From contig NC_080732.1 in assembly GCF_019097595.1 (NCBI RefSeq), positions 5,793,354 to 5,857,353 on the forward strand: a stretch of 64,000 bases of DNA. The letters are read 5' to 3'. Positions 18,960 through 31,300 of this stretch are shown one piece after another; positions within the stretch are counted from its first letter, which is position 1, and each line of letters begins with the position of its first letter. The notes under the pieces were generated by a model that had not been told where the DNA came from, made no database searches, and saw only the letters and a list, made by a program, of their open reading frames with translations. This stretch comes from Hemibagrus wyckioides. Taxonomy: Eukaryota; Chordata; Actinopteri; Siluriformes; Bagridae. Position numbers and translations under genes: made by a program.

Positions 18960-20095
18960 ACACACATGAGTAAGGCCTGCCTTTGTTCTCAAAAGCCTCA
19001 ATTATTCATGGCATGGATTCCACAAGATGGTGGAAACATTCCTTTGAGATTCCGGTCCATGTTGACATGATTGCATCATGCAATTCTTGCACATTTTTCG
19101 GGAGCTGTGAAACTCCCGTTCTACTACATCCCATAGGTGTTCTATTAGATTCAGATCTGGTTCTTGGTTAAGGCCACTGAAGAACACTGTCCCTTCATGA
19201 AACCAGATAGAGATGATGTTTGCACTCTGACTTGGCTCTTATCATGCCATTAGAAGATGGTATATTATGGCCATGAAGGGCTGATTGGAGTGTGACAAGA
19301 AAATATTCCCCACATCATTACACCACCTCCACCAGCTTGGAGTGTTAACACAAGGCAGGTTGATTCCACAGATTCATTCTCTAGCACCAAAGTCTGACTA
19401 TCATCTGTGAGCCTCAGCAGAAATCAAGTCCCAGTTTTGGACTCTGCAGCCTCAGCTTTCTGTTCTTGGCTGAAAGAAGAGGAACCCTAGATGATCTTCT
19501 GCTGTTGTAGCTCATCCTCATGCTCTGGGTTCTGCTCACCTCAATTGTACAGAGTGCTTATCTAAGTTACTGCAGCCTTTCTGTCACTCACACTCGCGCT
19601 AGATGTTTTTTTTTTCTTATTAGCACCATTCTGAGTAAACTCTAGAGACTGTTGTGTGTAAAAATCACAGATTAGCAGTTATAGAAGCAGAAATACTCAA
19701 ACCAGCACCAACAATCATGCTACAGACATAATCACTGGGATCATATGACAGATTTTTCTCCACACTGATGGGTGATGTGAACTTTACCTTAATCCGATGT
19801 CCTGTATCTTGCACTGCTGCCAAATGATTGGCTGGTTAAATAATTGCATTTACATTTCTGGCATTTGGCAGACACCATTATCCAGAGCGACTTGCAATGT
19901 ATCTCATTTTATACAACTGAGCAACTGAGGGTTAAGGGTTAAGCAGTGGCAGCTTGGTGGGCCTGGGATTTACACTCACAACCTTAGGATCAGTAGTCCA
20001 ACGCCTTAACCACTAAGCTACCACATCCCATTCCACATTCATTGCATGAATGAGTAGGTGTACAGGTTTTTCTACATTTCTTATTATATTGTACA
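18960..20095 (-). mobile_element. Decayed Tc1/mariner element, minus strand, with nested insertion
   Basis: On the minus strand 19187-19002 reads PDLNLIEHLWDVVEREFHSS, the Tc1 transposase region with the third catalytic E. The plus-strand blocks tattcatggcatggattcca, gtccatgttgacatgattgc and agtaaactctagagactgtt belong to a very common fish Tc1-like family. The right end is gcatgaatgagtaggtgtac. The first catalytic region is not readable, so it is inactive. Positions 19849-20040 are a later insertion. Confidence 0.85.
19849..20040 (+). repeat. 192 bp dispersed repeat nested in the Tc1 element, 6 bp TSD
   Basis: It starts tttacatttctggcatttgg, contains tatccagagcgacttgcaat and ends ccttaaccactaagctacca before ccacattc. 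The hexamer attgca flanks it at 19843-19848 and 20041-20046, and removing one copy plus the insert restores the host element. The same family is at 6500-7005, 56602-56772 and, inverted, near 37905-37985. Confidence 0.8.
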
Positions 20096-20099
20096 TAAT

Positions 20100-21415
20100 A
20101 TCCACAAAACAACTAGTTCCTGTTATCACCTATAGCAGTCGTTCCTTCATAAGCCTCACGTTTTACTCTTTCCTGCAGTTAATATGACAAAAGGTAAGTT
20201 TTAAACTTAAAGCAACATGTAATTTGCTGTGCACCCAGACCTGTGATGTTTTTGATGATTTACTGAACATTGCTGTTGTGTGAATGTACAATAAAACACA
20301 ATAAAGCAAAAGTTTCAGCCAGGAAAACGAACGAATCATCAGCTTCCATGCAAAACCATGTCCATCACTGTCCCATCATAGGACAACTTCTGACCTGACA
20401 TTGTTTAGCTCATGGATTATTCTCACAGCAGTGACACTGGTACAAGTGTACATGTTCCCAAGGCTGAGCTGTTCTCAGGACCTCACAGTGTTCACAGAAA
20501 CCTGATATCTACAAGTGTGACAATCAGATTTTATATCACAATGGGAAATCTGTAAGCAGCAATTAACACAGCTGACACACACACACACACTTTGTTTTTG
20601 GCTGGAGCAAGTTTTCCAGTGTTCCATTACTAAAAGAAGACAAACAATGCTAAAATGCTAATGCTAAAACTATGGAACTAAAATAGCAACCACAGAGCAT
20701 CTGGAACTGTAATAAAGCTCGAATTTTTTTGTACTTAGATCCATAAACTGTGTTTTGATGAACGGTTCATGGACACAGCAGCAGATTCAAGTTCACCATG
20801 GAGGGAAAGGCTACGTAGCAGTTTCATTTCTGTTTTACGCTCCTTTTGGTATTAGTTTTGGAAATCTTTCACGCAATCTGTAATATTTAATCCGTAATTA
20901 GTCAGGAAACTTTTCACTAGCTAGTCTAGGATGCTAGGTGACAGGTAAAAGGTGCTGCTAACTCATCTTTTGCGGTATGTTAATCTCTTGCTAACACATG
21001 GGATAAAAATTGTAATGTTTGTGCATGTTAAAAATGAGGATTGATGATTGAGGCTTAAGAAAATTATTGCAGACTAACAGTATGGCTCCTGAATGATACC
21101 CACAGAAGTAATATAGAGCATTGCTAAGCATAAAATTCTAGCAAAAGACAAATAGACAAAAGCTTAGCCACATGAATATAATGTAATGCCACAAGGTGGC
21201 ACTATGTTCTGTTACGGTAAACTAGAGCAGAGTATTATGTGTTGCTGGAACTAATTACCAGGTTGTTCCACTTTCCTCTGTAACAAGCGCTGTAAGGAAA
21301 TTAATTTCATACTTAGTCATGTATGACTCAGCGAATGAAGTAACACACATGCTTTGCCTCGTGTCAACAACTTTCTTTTTTGCCGAATAAAAGTACCTTG
21401 TAGAAATCTCTACGC
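20100..21415. other. Intergenic single-copy DNA, no gene seen
   Basis: No coding exon, RNA gene or tandem array is evident. A CTCF-like word with one mismatch (ccacaaggtggca) occurs near 21191. Confidence 0.5.
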
Positions 21416-21419
21416 AACA

Positions 21420-21668
<249 letters not shown>

Positions 21669-21714
21669 CGGATCACCAGCTTCCAATTATCCTTCACCCT
21701 TTACACTGTGATAT

Positions 21715-22030
21715 ATTACACAGGGAAAGAGAATAAAACACAATACTGGACACAAAGTGTTGCAGGGGCACACTATCCCAGTGGGCACAAGGTAGGGGAC
21801 ATCCTGGATGGGGTGCCAACACGTCACAGAGAACAATCTAATACACTCATACACCCATTCCTACATTACGAATAATTAAGAGATGGTGCAATGCTTGTTT
21901 CTGGACTGCGGAGGAAACCGGAGAACCCAGGTGAAACCCCTGAAGCACAGGAAAACATACATACAGCACAGAAGCAAAAATCAATCCCTTAACCCTGAAC
22001 ATGTGAGACAAACCTGCTAACTATTGTGGG
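21715..22030 (+). repeat. Dispersed fish repeat (ggaaaccggagaaccc family), copy 1
   Basis: Diagnostic blocks are gacatcctggatggggtgcc, acactcatacacccattcct, gaggaaaccggagaaccca and ctgaacatgtgagacaaacc. Two more copies lie at 41290-41505 and 47130-47392. The family is common in fish, but its class is not evident from these copies. Confidence 0.7.
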
Positions 22031-22279
22031 TTACTTTTGGACAATTACATTTGCAAAAGCATTTGTTAAAGTTGTTCCCGATCACTAGTTTCTTCATACT
22101 TTAAAAATGTGTGAATTTGCTGTATATTCTCCTCACTGCCTGCTTTCTTCATGATTTCATTACTTTTCCTAGCAAAGCTTTTCGATAAAAGCAAAACATT
22201 GATTATATTTTTTTTCTATAATGGTGGAAATAAATCACAGAATGAGAGATGGAGTCTCTTTAGATTCATATTCAGTGAT

Positions 22280-22445
22280 GGTTCTGCTTCTCCACCTCCT
22301 CCACTCGTTTATCGTTCTTTCTTATCCCTCCGTCCAGAGTGAAGTGGCGACAGCTGTGTCCAATGCGCACCGGCCGTGTGTGGAAATGTTCAAAACGCAA
22401 GAGAAACCCGATATCTCTGTGAACTGACCGGGGGATTACTGACTT
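22280..22445. promoter_or_regulatory. Candidate upstream regulatory island for msc
   Basis: About 1.4 kb before the msc ATG is a GC-richer single-copy block holding an E box (gacagctgtgtcc, CAGCTG) and ccaatgcgcaccggccgtgt. It differs in texture from the AT-rich surroundings. Function is inferred from position only. Confidence 0.25.
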
Positions 22446-22449
22446 TTCA

Positions 22450-23810
22450 TAAAACTTTCTGACACTTCCATTACCTAATAGAATATTTGAAGATAGCATC
22501 CACTAGCAAGTTTTTTTTTTTATTATTATTTTTTTATTTCATCGCTTATCAAAAACTAATACAAGTAGTCAGCTGATCAAGAGGCTAAACATCTGTACAG
22601 AGACAATTTGGACAAAACTGAAATGCAGAATATTTTCCTCTTATCTCAAATGGAGTTGGTGTTTATGGGGTCTGAAGTTTGCTTCTTAAGACTAAGACCA
22701 GTTTAACACTTAACGCTTAAGCTCAGCTCAGAAGGCAAAGTTATCGTACACTGTATACTAGGGCTGTAACAGAATTTCAACAGAAATGAATACAAGGCGC
22801 ATTATTTGTTTTTGTTCATTTTTTTCCGAAAGTTTGTCCATTTCCCATGGTATCTTATTGGATCTATAAATGTGTATCACTTATATCGGGACACATTAGT
22901 GATATTTTGTGAACCCAAAAACTTTACAAGCAGGTGCAAACAAAAATTAATAACTGCATGAGCAGATGGTAATGATAGCTTAGACCACATATGAACTCAA
23001 GTGATGAAGCTGAAGATGAAGAACTGTCTAGAATTAACTAGAATTAAAAGTCTATAGTGACTGTGCTGGAATTTTTACCTCTGTTTTCCATGGTGTAGTG
23101 AGAGGGTTATAAAACAAAAAGATGCTGAGACTCTGAACTGAATAAGTGCCGATTTACACGATTTTAATTCAGTGTCTGTACGTTTCCTGTACATATTATC
23201 TATAGAAACACGCTTTTGACTTGAATATGGTTTAGCTGAATGGCTACATTTAGAATTTCGGCTAAGGTGTAGGTATAAAGATTTCTTTCAAGCTGAGGAG
23301 AATGATGTTCTGACAGACCTCTCATGAGAAGTCATCTGAGGGAAGAGACTAAATACTAATCTAAGAACTAAAACATGCAAGCTAGCTCCTCCTCCAGTGC
23401 AGACTTGCTGAAATCTCATGATGCTATGGAGGAAAAGGGGGTGTGTGAAAAGCAAAGAAAGTCAGTGGGTGAGAAGTGTGTGTGTGTGTGTGTGTTTCTC
23501 AATTTAAATGAGTGGAAAGACAGAAGGAACATCATCTTATCAGAAGAGAGCACTCAAGAATAACAGAGTATGTGTTTTGTTTTTCTATTAGCATATTAGC
23601 ATGCTCTTAGGACACTTGTTATTGAACCCAATTTTGAGTTTATGCTAACATTGATCTTTTTGTTTCTGTTTTTTTTTGTTTGTTTTTTTTAGATTATATC
23701 TTCTGTTGTACATTATTCCGATTCAAGAAAGAGCACTGGAGTTTCAGCAACATTTACACCTGGAAAGAAATCTATCTATAGGTCATATTTTAGGTGTGAT
23801 AATAATAACA
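22450..23810 (+). promoter_or_regulatory. msc 5' flank, promoter not pinpointed
   Basis: TATA-like words occur at about 23107 (ttataaaac) and 23273 (gtataaag), neither decisive. A T-rich tract ending tttttag at about 23692 looks like a splice acceptor and could mark a 5' UTR intron. A short GT microsatellite is at 23477-23496. I see no coding exon. Confidence 0.3.
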
Positions 23811-24191
23811 ATGTCCACCGGTTCGCAGAGTGACGCCGACGATGCACCAGAAACATCGTTCACACGCCTGGATTCTCACTCTGAAGATGACTTTAACGAT
23901 GACGAAGGACTCAACACCAAACCTAAACAAGCGAACATGCAAAAGCGAGTGAAAAGCCCCAAAGATGGACGACAGACACAGCGTCACGCAGCAAACGCAC
24001 GTGAAAGAGCGAGGATGAGAGTCCTAGCCAAAGCCTTCTCACGCCTGAAGACGAGTTTACCCTGGGTTCCGGCAGACACCAAACTGTCCAAACTGGACAC
24101 ACTGAGACTCGCCTCGAGCTACATTAATCATCTCAGACAGCTGCTGCATGAGGACAAATATGAAAAGACCCTCGTCCATCCAGTAAATTTG
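23811..24191 (+). CDS. msc: msc exon 1
   Basis: Encodes residues 1-127 ending VHPVNL, with the whole bHLH domain. The donor ttg|gtacgg sits exactly after PVNL, where family members have their single coding intron. Read-through would add ten unrelated residues and a stop. Confidence 0.92.
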
Positions 24192-26201
24192 GTACGGCTC
24201 AATGTTATTAGTACAGATATTTAAACCTCCTACATAACGCTGTAATAATTCCCCAAATGACTAACCTTATATTCATCCTGTCCATTGTTTCTGGGAGAAT
24301 TATAAGCGCTTAAATGATTTCATACAATCCAATTAAGCAGGATGCTAGGCACTTTGCTGTTATACCTACGCTAATCTCCTGCCAAACCATCATAGATCAT
24401 TACAGATAACTGACTCTTCACGATTTATCATAGAAAATCAGTGTGATTTCTCAAGGATACCTAGCATTAGCGTTAACTCCTGAAGCATCGCTTTTGATCG
24501 TACCGTACAATCTCCCATACAAGCTGTTACAATATTTCCAACCTACAAAATATTACAGTTAATGTGTCAGTCAGACTAATAAGTATAATTAAGTATAATT
24601 AAGAGCGTAATTAATTAACAAATGCAAGACATTGTTAATTTATGTAGTGGTTTTTGTATAGGTGTATACTGTAGGTTGAGAAATATAAAGCTGATGATGT
24701 AAAGATAAAGAAATCAATTACCTCGTTATTTCCCAAACTATTTTTTTTTTCCAAATAATAAAAACTGACACTGCTTTGCCTTTCAAATCACTATATAATT
24801 CCTTCTGATTCTGATATGAGTTACTACCTTTCCTAATAATTGATATTGATATATTGATATTGATATGAAGAGATAATGATCTTTGCAGTTATAAAAGCTG
24901 CTAAAGGTTAAGTCAGATTGTAGCCCTAGAGCTGACATTAGCTAGCAGGCATTACTGAACAAAGTGAAGTAACCCTAAGGCAAGAGCTTTAAACCTAAAC
25001 CTTAAAACAAACCTCTAAATCTAAACCCTGAGCCTGAACCTCTAAACCTAAGCCCCTTACCTGTAAACCTAAACCCCCATCCTCTAAAGCTAAACCTTAA
25101 CCCAAAACCTTTAAATCTAAACCCTAACCCTGATATTCCAAACCTTAACCCAAACATCTAAATCTAAACCCTAAGCCCAAACCTCTAAACCTAAACCCTT
25201 AACCCATATCACTAAATCTAAACCAGAGCTCAAAATTTTAAACCTAAACCCTGACCGCAAACTTCTAAACCTAAATCCCTGACCTGTAAACATAAACCCC
25301 AATCCTCTAAAGCCAACCTTAACCCTAATGCTCTAAACCTTAACTCTAACCTATTAAAATAAACCCCAAATCAATCCTCTAAACCTATATCCTAAAACAA
25401 ATCCTCTAAATCTAAGCCTCAACCCCAAATCCTCTAAATCTAAACCCTAACCTAAAACCTCTAAACCTAAACTCTAACCCAAAACCTCTAAACCCGAACC
25501 CTTAACCACATATCTCAAAATCTAAACTCCAACCTCAACCTTCTAAACTTAAACCCTAAATCCAAATCCTAACCCTAATCCTCTAAACCTAAACCGTAAA
25601 CCCAAACTTCTAAACCTAAACCACCTTTTAACCACTTTTCCTCTACACATACCAGTAATATACAATAAAGCATGCTGATCCATGATGCCTCTACAGTAAC
25701 AAACACAACTTATCCTGAGCTTCCAGGACACAAAGTAATAACAATAATAACGCACAGCCCTTAGGGACGTCTTTAGGATTTGAGTGGCGCTGATGTGTTA
25801 TTATTATTTTGACTAAATAATTAATATTTATCACTGGATATTAAATCGATTTGAAGCTCCGCATGAGTCGATGTCTCAGAGACTACTTTTTGTTCCACTG
25901 TTCTTTAAGTTATTGACTGTTTATCTTAAGTGATGAGTTAATGTACATAATATTTGGCTGTTGCTTTTATCTGAAGTGCCTCACAGACACGGCAATCAGA
26001 GTTGATCTGCCTTATAGCGCAATACAACACAAACCATCACCTTAAACCACAACTTTTCTGTGAATCTGGGGCAGATAAAACAGAAGGACAGAATTTTAAT
26101 TTATACTTTTTTCTTCACAGTCATGGCCTTTTGTGGTTTCAGGAAGACCAGATGACACAAAAGATATTTCGACTTTCAGACTGTGCGGAGCTACAGCTTA
26201 G
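23811..26201 (+). CDS. msc: Musculin-type bHLH transcription factor, two exons
   Basis: Musculin (MyoR/ABF-1) is a nuclear class II bHLH protein that dimerises with E proteins on E boxes and represses myogenic and lymphoid programmes. Joining 23811-24191 and 26121-26201 gives 153 codons plus stop. The protein starts MSTGS, as MSC and TCF21 do. It has an acidic stretch (residues 20-32) and a basic segment. The bHLH lies at about 58-111, with [20 protein letters not shown], and helix 2 [20 protein letters not shown]. The end is [10 protein letters not shown]...[25 protein letters not shown] and VVSGRP favour MSC over TCF21 (KTTLPWV, LRQILANDKYE, MVAGKP). It is shorter than human MSC (206 aa), mainly in the N-terminal region. 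The ATG chosen matches the family start; the frame continues upstream without homology. Confidence 0.92.
24970..25630. repeat. Degenerate telomere-like CCTAAA/CCCTAA minisatellite in the msc intron
   Basis: About 650 bases of variants of acctctaaacctaaaccc with taaccc, in a loose unit near 24-26 bases. All C-rich motifs lie on the plus strand. Exact TAACCCTAA, which fits the TRF1 half-site YAACCCTAR, occurs at 24970-24978, 25320-25328 and 25570-25578. It is not a true (CCCTAA)n telomere run. Local AT-rich intron DNA flanks both sides. Confidence 0.85.
26121..26201 (+). CDS. msc: msc exon 2
   Basis: Encodes [20 protein letters not shown] then LCGATA and TAG, 26 residues. The acceptor is tttcttcacag. 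In human MSC the matching exon begins [16 protein letters not shown] and ends RLCGTTA, which makes this assignment secure. Confidence 0.93.
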   Translation, partial: SWPFVVSGRPDDTKDISTFRLCGATA

Positions 26202-27075
26202 ATATCCATCATTCTTTCCTCTGTTCTTTTTCCTTCTCGATTCCTTTTTTATTGAAATGACATAGACACCACGATACGTACTGCCAAAACTCGGGTATTT
26301 CTCTTTCTTTGCTGTAACTCTTTTTCATTTTTTTTCTCTTTTTTTGTGCTATACAATGAGCCAGAATTGAAATATACACAATTTTCCTCGGCCACATGTT
26401 TTGATATCTTTAGGAGATCACTGGAGATATGAGGCTGTTCAGAATCTCCATCAGACTTACTCCTGTAAGACATTGTAAAGGGACAAAAGGATCTTGCAGA
26501 GCTAAAGATAGTTGACATTGAGAGGCATGGCCTAAAAATTAAAGGTGCAACTGTATGCTGAAAGTAATTGGTATATAAAATATTTGAAATACATGTTCAA
26601 CTACTTCCTACATCCTCAAAATAATATCTTCTCCAAGACTTTTAAATTACTTTTTTTTCCTGTTTCTTTCTCATTCTTACTCTCATTCTTTTTTCTTTAT
26701 TTTTTTAATATCCCATAAGCACAAAGTGTGTGTGTGTGTGTGTGTGTGTGAAGTTCACTTCATAGATAACTAAATTCAGACCTTCATTTAGAGTGTGTTT
26801 GTTCAGTATAAATTCATCACCGAACCTAGGATGTTTTATATTTTGTGAACACTGTTTATATGTCACTGTGTGAAATTAAATATCTAGTCTCTCTCTCACT
26901 CTTTTTTTTTTGTGTGAGATGCTTGCATTTTTTCCCCAGTTAATATGCATGATTTTTCACTGTTTATTTATATATATATTTTTTTTTTAAAGGTGTGAAA
27001 TGTCAGGAATGATTTGAATTTTTTAATCATATTGGACTCTATTTTTCTAATAAAGCAAAAGACAATCCTTAATTG
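26202..27075 (+). other. msc: msc 3' UTR with probable poly(A) signal
   Basis: AATAAA at 27049-27054 is followed by a T/GT-rich stretch (ttgtgttttttatg), giving a predicted 3' UTR of about 850 bases. A (GT)n run of about 26 bases at 26726-26751 lies inside it. Earlier AT-rich poly(A)-like words also exist, so use of this site is inferred. Confidence 0.6.
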
Positions 27076-27348
27076 TGTTTTTTATGATTTTATTATTTTA
27101 TTTAAGCCATGTTTAAGACTACAGGAATCCAACCAATATTATTAATATTTTTTAAAATTCTTTTAAAAACTTTCATTGATCAATGAAAGAAAATGACTAA
27201 AACTTAAAGCACTTAAAATGCTGATTTTGTATGTTTTAAGTGTTGTATTTCCTTTTGAAACAGGAACTCAGATATGAATAATATGAATAATTGAAATGAT
27301 AGACATTTACGTCTTACAAAAATACCTAATCATCATCAATATTTAATT

Positions 27349-27732
27349 TAAAGGTGTTCTCCTCCCCGACAAATTTCCACCAATATACACAAAGCTCCGC
27401 CCCACAACACTTATAGTGGTTCATCTAATCTTAACCTTTAAGCCATTATCAAAAACTGTCATGATGCAGTTTACAAGTGCACTCAGACATTCAAGTGCTC
27501 AAAAGCCAATTCTATAAACTTAAACTTTCTCCTCAGACTGATTTATGTGGAGGTGAGGATTTGGGGGGGGGCGTGTCTAGAAAATGATTGACAAGAGGCC
27601 AATCTCAATAGAAACAACATTCTGGCTTCCAAACAGTCTACAATTTTTCTTCTGTGTTAAAAATAATCCCTAAATCATTTTCTACATTTATTTTGCTAGC
27701 AAGAAATGAAAAGATAATAATAGTGCACCTTC
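27349..27732. mobile_element. MITE with taaaggtg ends, second copy
   Basis: The ends taaaggtg and the complement gcacctt at about 27726-27732 are inverted, and the interior shares ggggggcgtgtctagaaaat, then gattgacaagaggcc, with the split MITE at 3.83-4.89 kb. It has no coding capacity. Confidence 0.5.
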
Positions 27733-27734
27733 AA

Positions 27735-28740
27735 CATCAGTTAATTTGTACTCGTGCATGTGAATATAATGAACATGATCACCTCTTGGAGTTATAAGTC
27801 TGGTTTCAATGTTATTGAAAGACTCATGATCATTAATTGACATGTTGTGAAAATTGATGATTCTTTTCCAGTTACAAATGTCTGAATCGATTCAGTTTCC
27901 AGTATTTCACCAGTTAAAACTTCATTTCCAGCAGAATCTTATCCCCCAGGATGACACAGCTCACACTTCAGCCTTCAACCATACTGTAAAACATGATGAA
28001 AAATTTCTAAAAGGTACTATAATATAAATCTTTTTATACACTAAAAAATATGTAATGACAACAAGTGTGACGATATTCAGATAAAAAAAGCCTTACAGAT
28101 TCAAGTGGAGTGCTAGCAAGCTCGCTAAAGAAAAATTCATCGTAATTTGTCCTTGACAAAGCGTTTCATCTCGCGTGATCCTTTCTCTCGGGATCGGTCC
28201 AGCTTTGTGGGAAAATAACTGTGGAACAGCTGCAATCCTTTGCAGACGTGATGAAAAGTCAGATTCCCCCCTCAAACCGCAAACGTTTTAATTATCGCTG
28301 TGAATTTTTTTCCCAAGCTTTTTAACCTGCACCAAGTAAAGGCCGAAAAGAAAACTTGGGGATTTTATTTTAAAAAAGTGTATCCCTTTGTGAGCAAAAC
28401 AGAACTAAAAACGCAGTAAAGGATGCTTTAATAGTTATCATTAGCAAAATAAAAAATAAAAAATCTTAAAAGAAATCAGAATAACAAACTGGCTATCAGC
28501 TGAGTTTTTTTTTTTTTAAGTAATTTTATTTTTTATACAATAATTTCTCTTGTATTATGAAATGCAAATGAAATTACTGTAGCTAATATGCATTATGGAT
28601 TTAGATAAACTATAAAACTACTTTATGTCTCATTTATAGTTAGCCCCAGGCTGTTCATTAGGGATTAGGGATTAACACAAATTATTTAAGTCTAATATTA
28701 ATATTGAAGTCTAATATCAATCTTGAACTATTGTACTATA
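27735..28740. other. AT-rich intergenic DNA, no gene seen
   Basis: Single-copy in appearance. Nothing coding is recognised, and short open frames on both strands have no family resemblance. Confidence 0.5.
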
Positions 28741-28749
28741 TTTCTTATG

Positions 28750-28816
28750 TTCTGTAAAGCTGCTTTGAGACAATGTCCGTTGTTAAATGCGCTATACAAA
28801 TAAAATTGAATTGAAA
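28750..28816 (-). repeat. Fragment of the aattcaattcaatttgtata dispersed repeat, inverted
   Basis: The word series ctgtaaagctgctttgagac, aatgtccgttgttaaatgc and ctatacaaataaaattgaat is the complement of the start of the repeat at 6559. Confidence 0.75.
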
Positions 28817-28924
28817 GCTGTAGTTATTCTGTGTATTATTACAACTATTTGTAAAACAATGAGGGTGATGTATATACAGTCCAAAAATTGCAGCAATACA
28901 TTAATAAATACCTTTATGTTATGA

Positions 28925-31300
28925 GTCTGTGATACCATGAAAATGTGATATTTTGTGTCTGGGATAGGGTGAGATTGTAATGTTATGAGTCTGGTGTATG
29001 GTGAGTCTGTGATGTTATGAGTCTGGGATATGGTGAAACTGTGATGTTATGAGTCTGGGATATGGTGAGTCTGTGATATTATGAGTCTGGGATATGGTGA
29101 AACTGTGATGTTATGAGTCTGGGATATGGTGAGTCTGTGATATTATGAGTCTGGGATATGGTGAGTCTGTGATGTTATGAGTCTGGGATATGGTGAAACT
29201 GTGATGTTATGAGTCTGGGATATGGTGAGTCTGTGATATTATGAGTCTGGGATATGGTGAGTCTGTGATATTATGAGTCTGGGATATGGTGAGTCTGTGA
29301 TGTTATGAGTCTGGGATATGGTGAAACTGTGATGTTATGAGTCTGGGATATTATGAGTCTGGGATATGGTGAGTCTGTGATGTTATGAGTCTGTGATATT
29401 ATGAGTCTGGGATATGGTGAGTCTGTGATGTTATGAGTCTGGGATATGGTGAAACTGTGATGTTATGAGTCTGGGATATGGTGAGTCTGTGATATTATGA
29501 GTCTGGGATATGGTGAAACTGTGATGTTATGAGTCTGTGATATTATGAGTCTGGGATATGGTGAGTATGTGATGTTATGAGTCTGGGATATGGTGAAACT
29601 GTGATGTTATGAGTCTGGGATATGGTGAGTCTGTGATATTATGAGTCTGGGATATGGTGAGTCTGTGATATTATGAGTCTGGGATATGGTGAGTCTGTGA
29701 TATTATGAGTCTGGGATATGGTGAGTCTGTGATATTATGAGTCTGGGATATGGTGAGTCTGTGATATTATGAGTCTGGGATATGGTGAAACTGTGATGTT
29801 ATGAGTCTGGGATATGGTGAGTCTGTGATATTATGAGTCTGGGATATGGTGAAACTGTGATGTTATGAGTCTGTGATATTATGAGTCTGGGATATGGTGA
29901 GTATGTGATGTTATGAGTCTGGGATATGGTGAAACTGTGATGTTATGAGTCTGGGATATGGTGAGTCTGTGATATTATGAGTCTGGGATATGGTGAGTCT
30001 GTGATGTTATGAGTCTGGGATATGGTGAGTCTGTGATATTATGAGTCTGGGATATGGTGAGTCTGTGATATTATGAGTCTGGGATATGGTGAGTCTGTGA
30101 TATTATGAGTCTGGGATATGGTGAGTCTGTGATATTATGAGTCTGGGATATGGTGAGTCTGTGATATTATGAGTCTGGGATATGGTGAGTCTGTGATGTT
30201 ATGAGTCTGGGATATGGTGAAACTGTGATGTTATGAGTCTGGGATATGGTGAGTCTGTGATATTATGAGTCTGGGATATGGTGAGTCTGTGATGTTATGA
30301 GTCTGGGATATGGTGAGTCTGTGATGTTATGAGTCTGGGATATGGTGAAACTGTGATGTGTCTGGGATATGGTGAGTCTGTGATGTTATGAGTCTGGGAT
30401 ATGGTGAAACTGTGATGTTATGAGTCTGGGATATGGTGAAACTGTGATGTTATGAGTCTGGGATATGGTGAGTCTGTGATATTATGAGTCTGGGATATGG
30501 TGAGTCTGTGATGTTATGAGTCTGGGATATGGTGAGTCTGTGATGTTATGAGTCTGGGATATGGTGAAACTGTGATGTGTCTGGGATATGGTGAGTCTGT
30601 GATGTTATGAGTCTGGGAAATGGTGAGTCTGTGATGTTATGAGTCTGGGATATGGTGAGTCTGTGATATTATGAGTCTGGGATATGGTGAAACTGTGATG
30701 TTATGAGTCTGGGATATGGTGAGTCTGTGATGTTATGAGTCTGGGATATGGTAAGTCTGTGATGTGTCTGGGATATGGTGAGTCTGTGATGTTATGAGTC
30801 TGGGATATGGTAAGTCTGTGATGTGTCTGGGATATGGTGAGTCTGTGATGTTATGAGTCTGGGATATGGTGAGTCTGTGATGTTATGAGTCTGGGATATG
30901 GTGAAACTGATGTGTCTGAGATATGGTGAGTCTGTGATGTTATGAGTCTGGGATATGGTGAGTCTGTGATGTTATGAGTCTGGGATATGGTGAGTCTGTG
31001 ATGTTATGAGTCTGGGATATGGTGAGTCTGTGATGTTATGAGTCTGGGATATGGTGAGTCTGTGATGTGTCTGGGATATGGTGAGTCTGGGATATGGTGA
31101 AACTGTGATGTGTCTGGGATATGGTGAGTCTGTGATGTTATGAGTCTGGGATATGGTGAAACTGTGATGTTATGAGTCTGGGATATGGTGAGTCTGTGAT
31201 GTTATGAGTCTGGGATATGGTGAGTCTGTGATGTTATGAGTCTGGGATATGGTGAGTCTGTGATGTTATGAGTCTGGGATATGGTGAGTCTGTGATGTGT
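28925..31300. repeat. Satellite block A: 32 bp units
   Basis: Uniform 32 base period made of two related 16-mers, gagtctgtgatattat and gagtctgggatatggt. A variant unit replaces gagtctg with gaaactg. I estimate about 74 units. Some units lose 4-5 bases (gatgtgtctgggat) towards the right end. Confidence 0.97.

Noticed and set aside
23676..23810. N-terminal extension of msc upstream of MSTGS
   Set aside because: The frame is open for 45 more codons, but the residues are hydrophobic and T-tract derived, and family proteins start at MSTGS.
24970..25630. True interstitial telomere (TTAGGG)n fusion remnant
   Set aside because: The array has a 24-26 base loose unit with mixed cctaaa and cctcta words, not tandem hexamers, so a head-to-head telomere fusion is not supported.
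26002..26265. 87-codon frame overlapping msc exon 2
   Set aside because: It reads exon 2 in a different frame. The spliced frame gives the conserved [10 protein letters not shown] ending.
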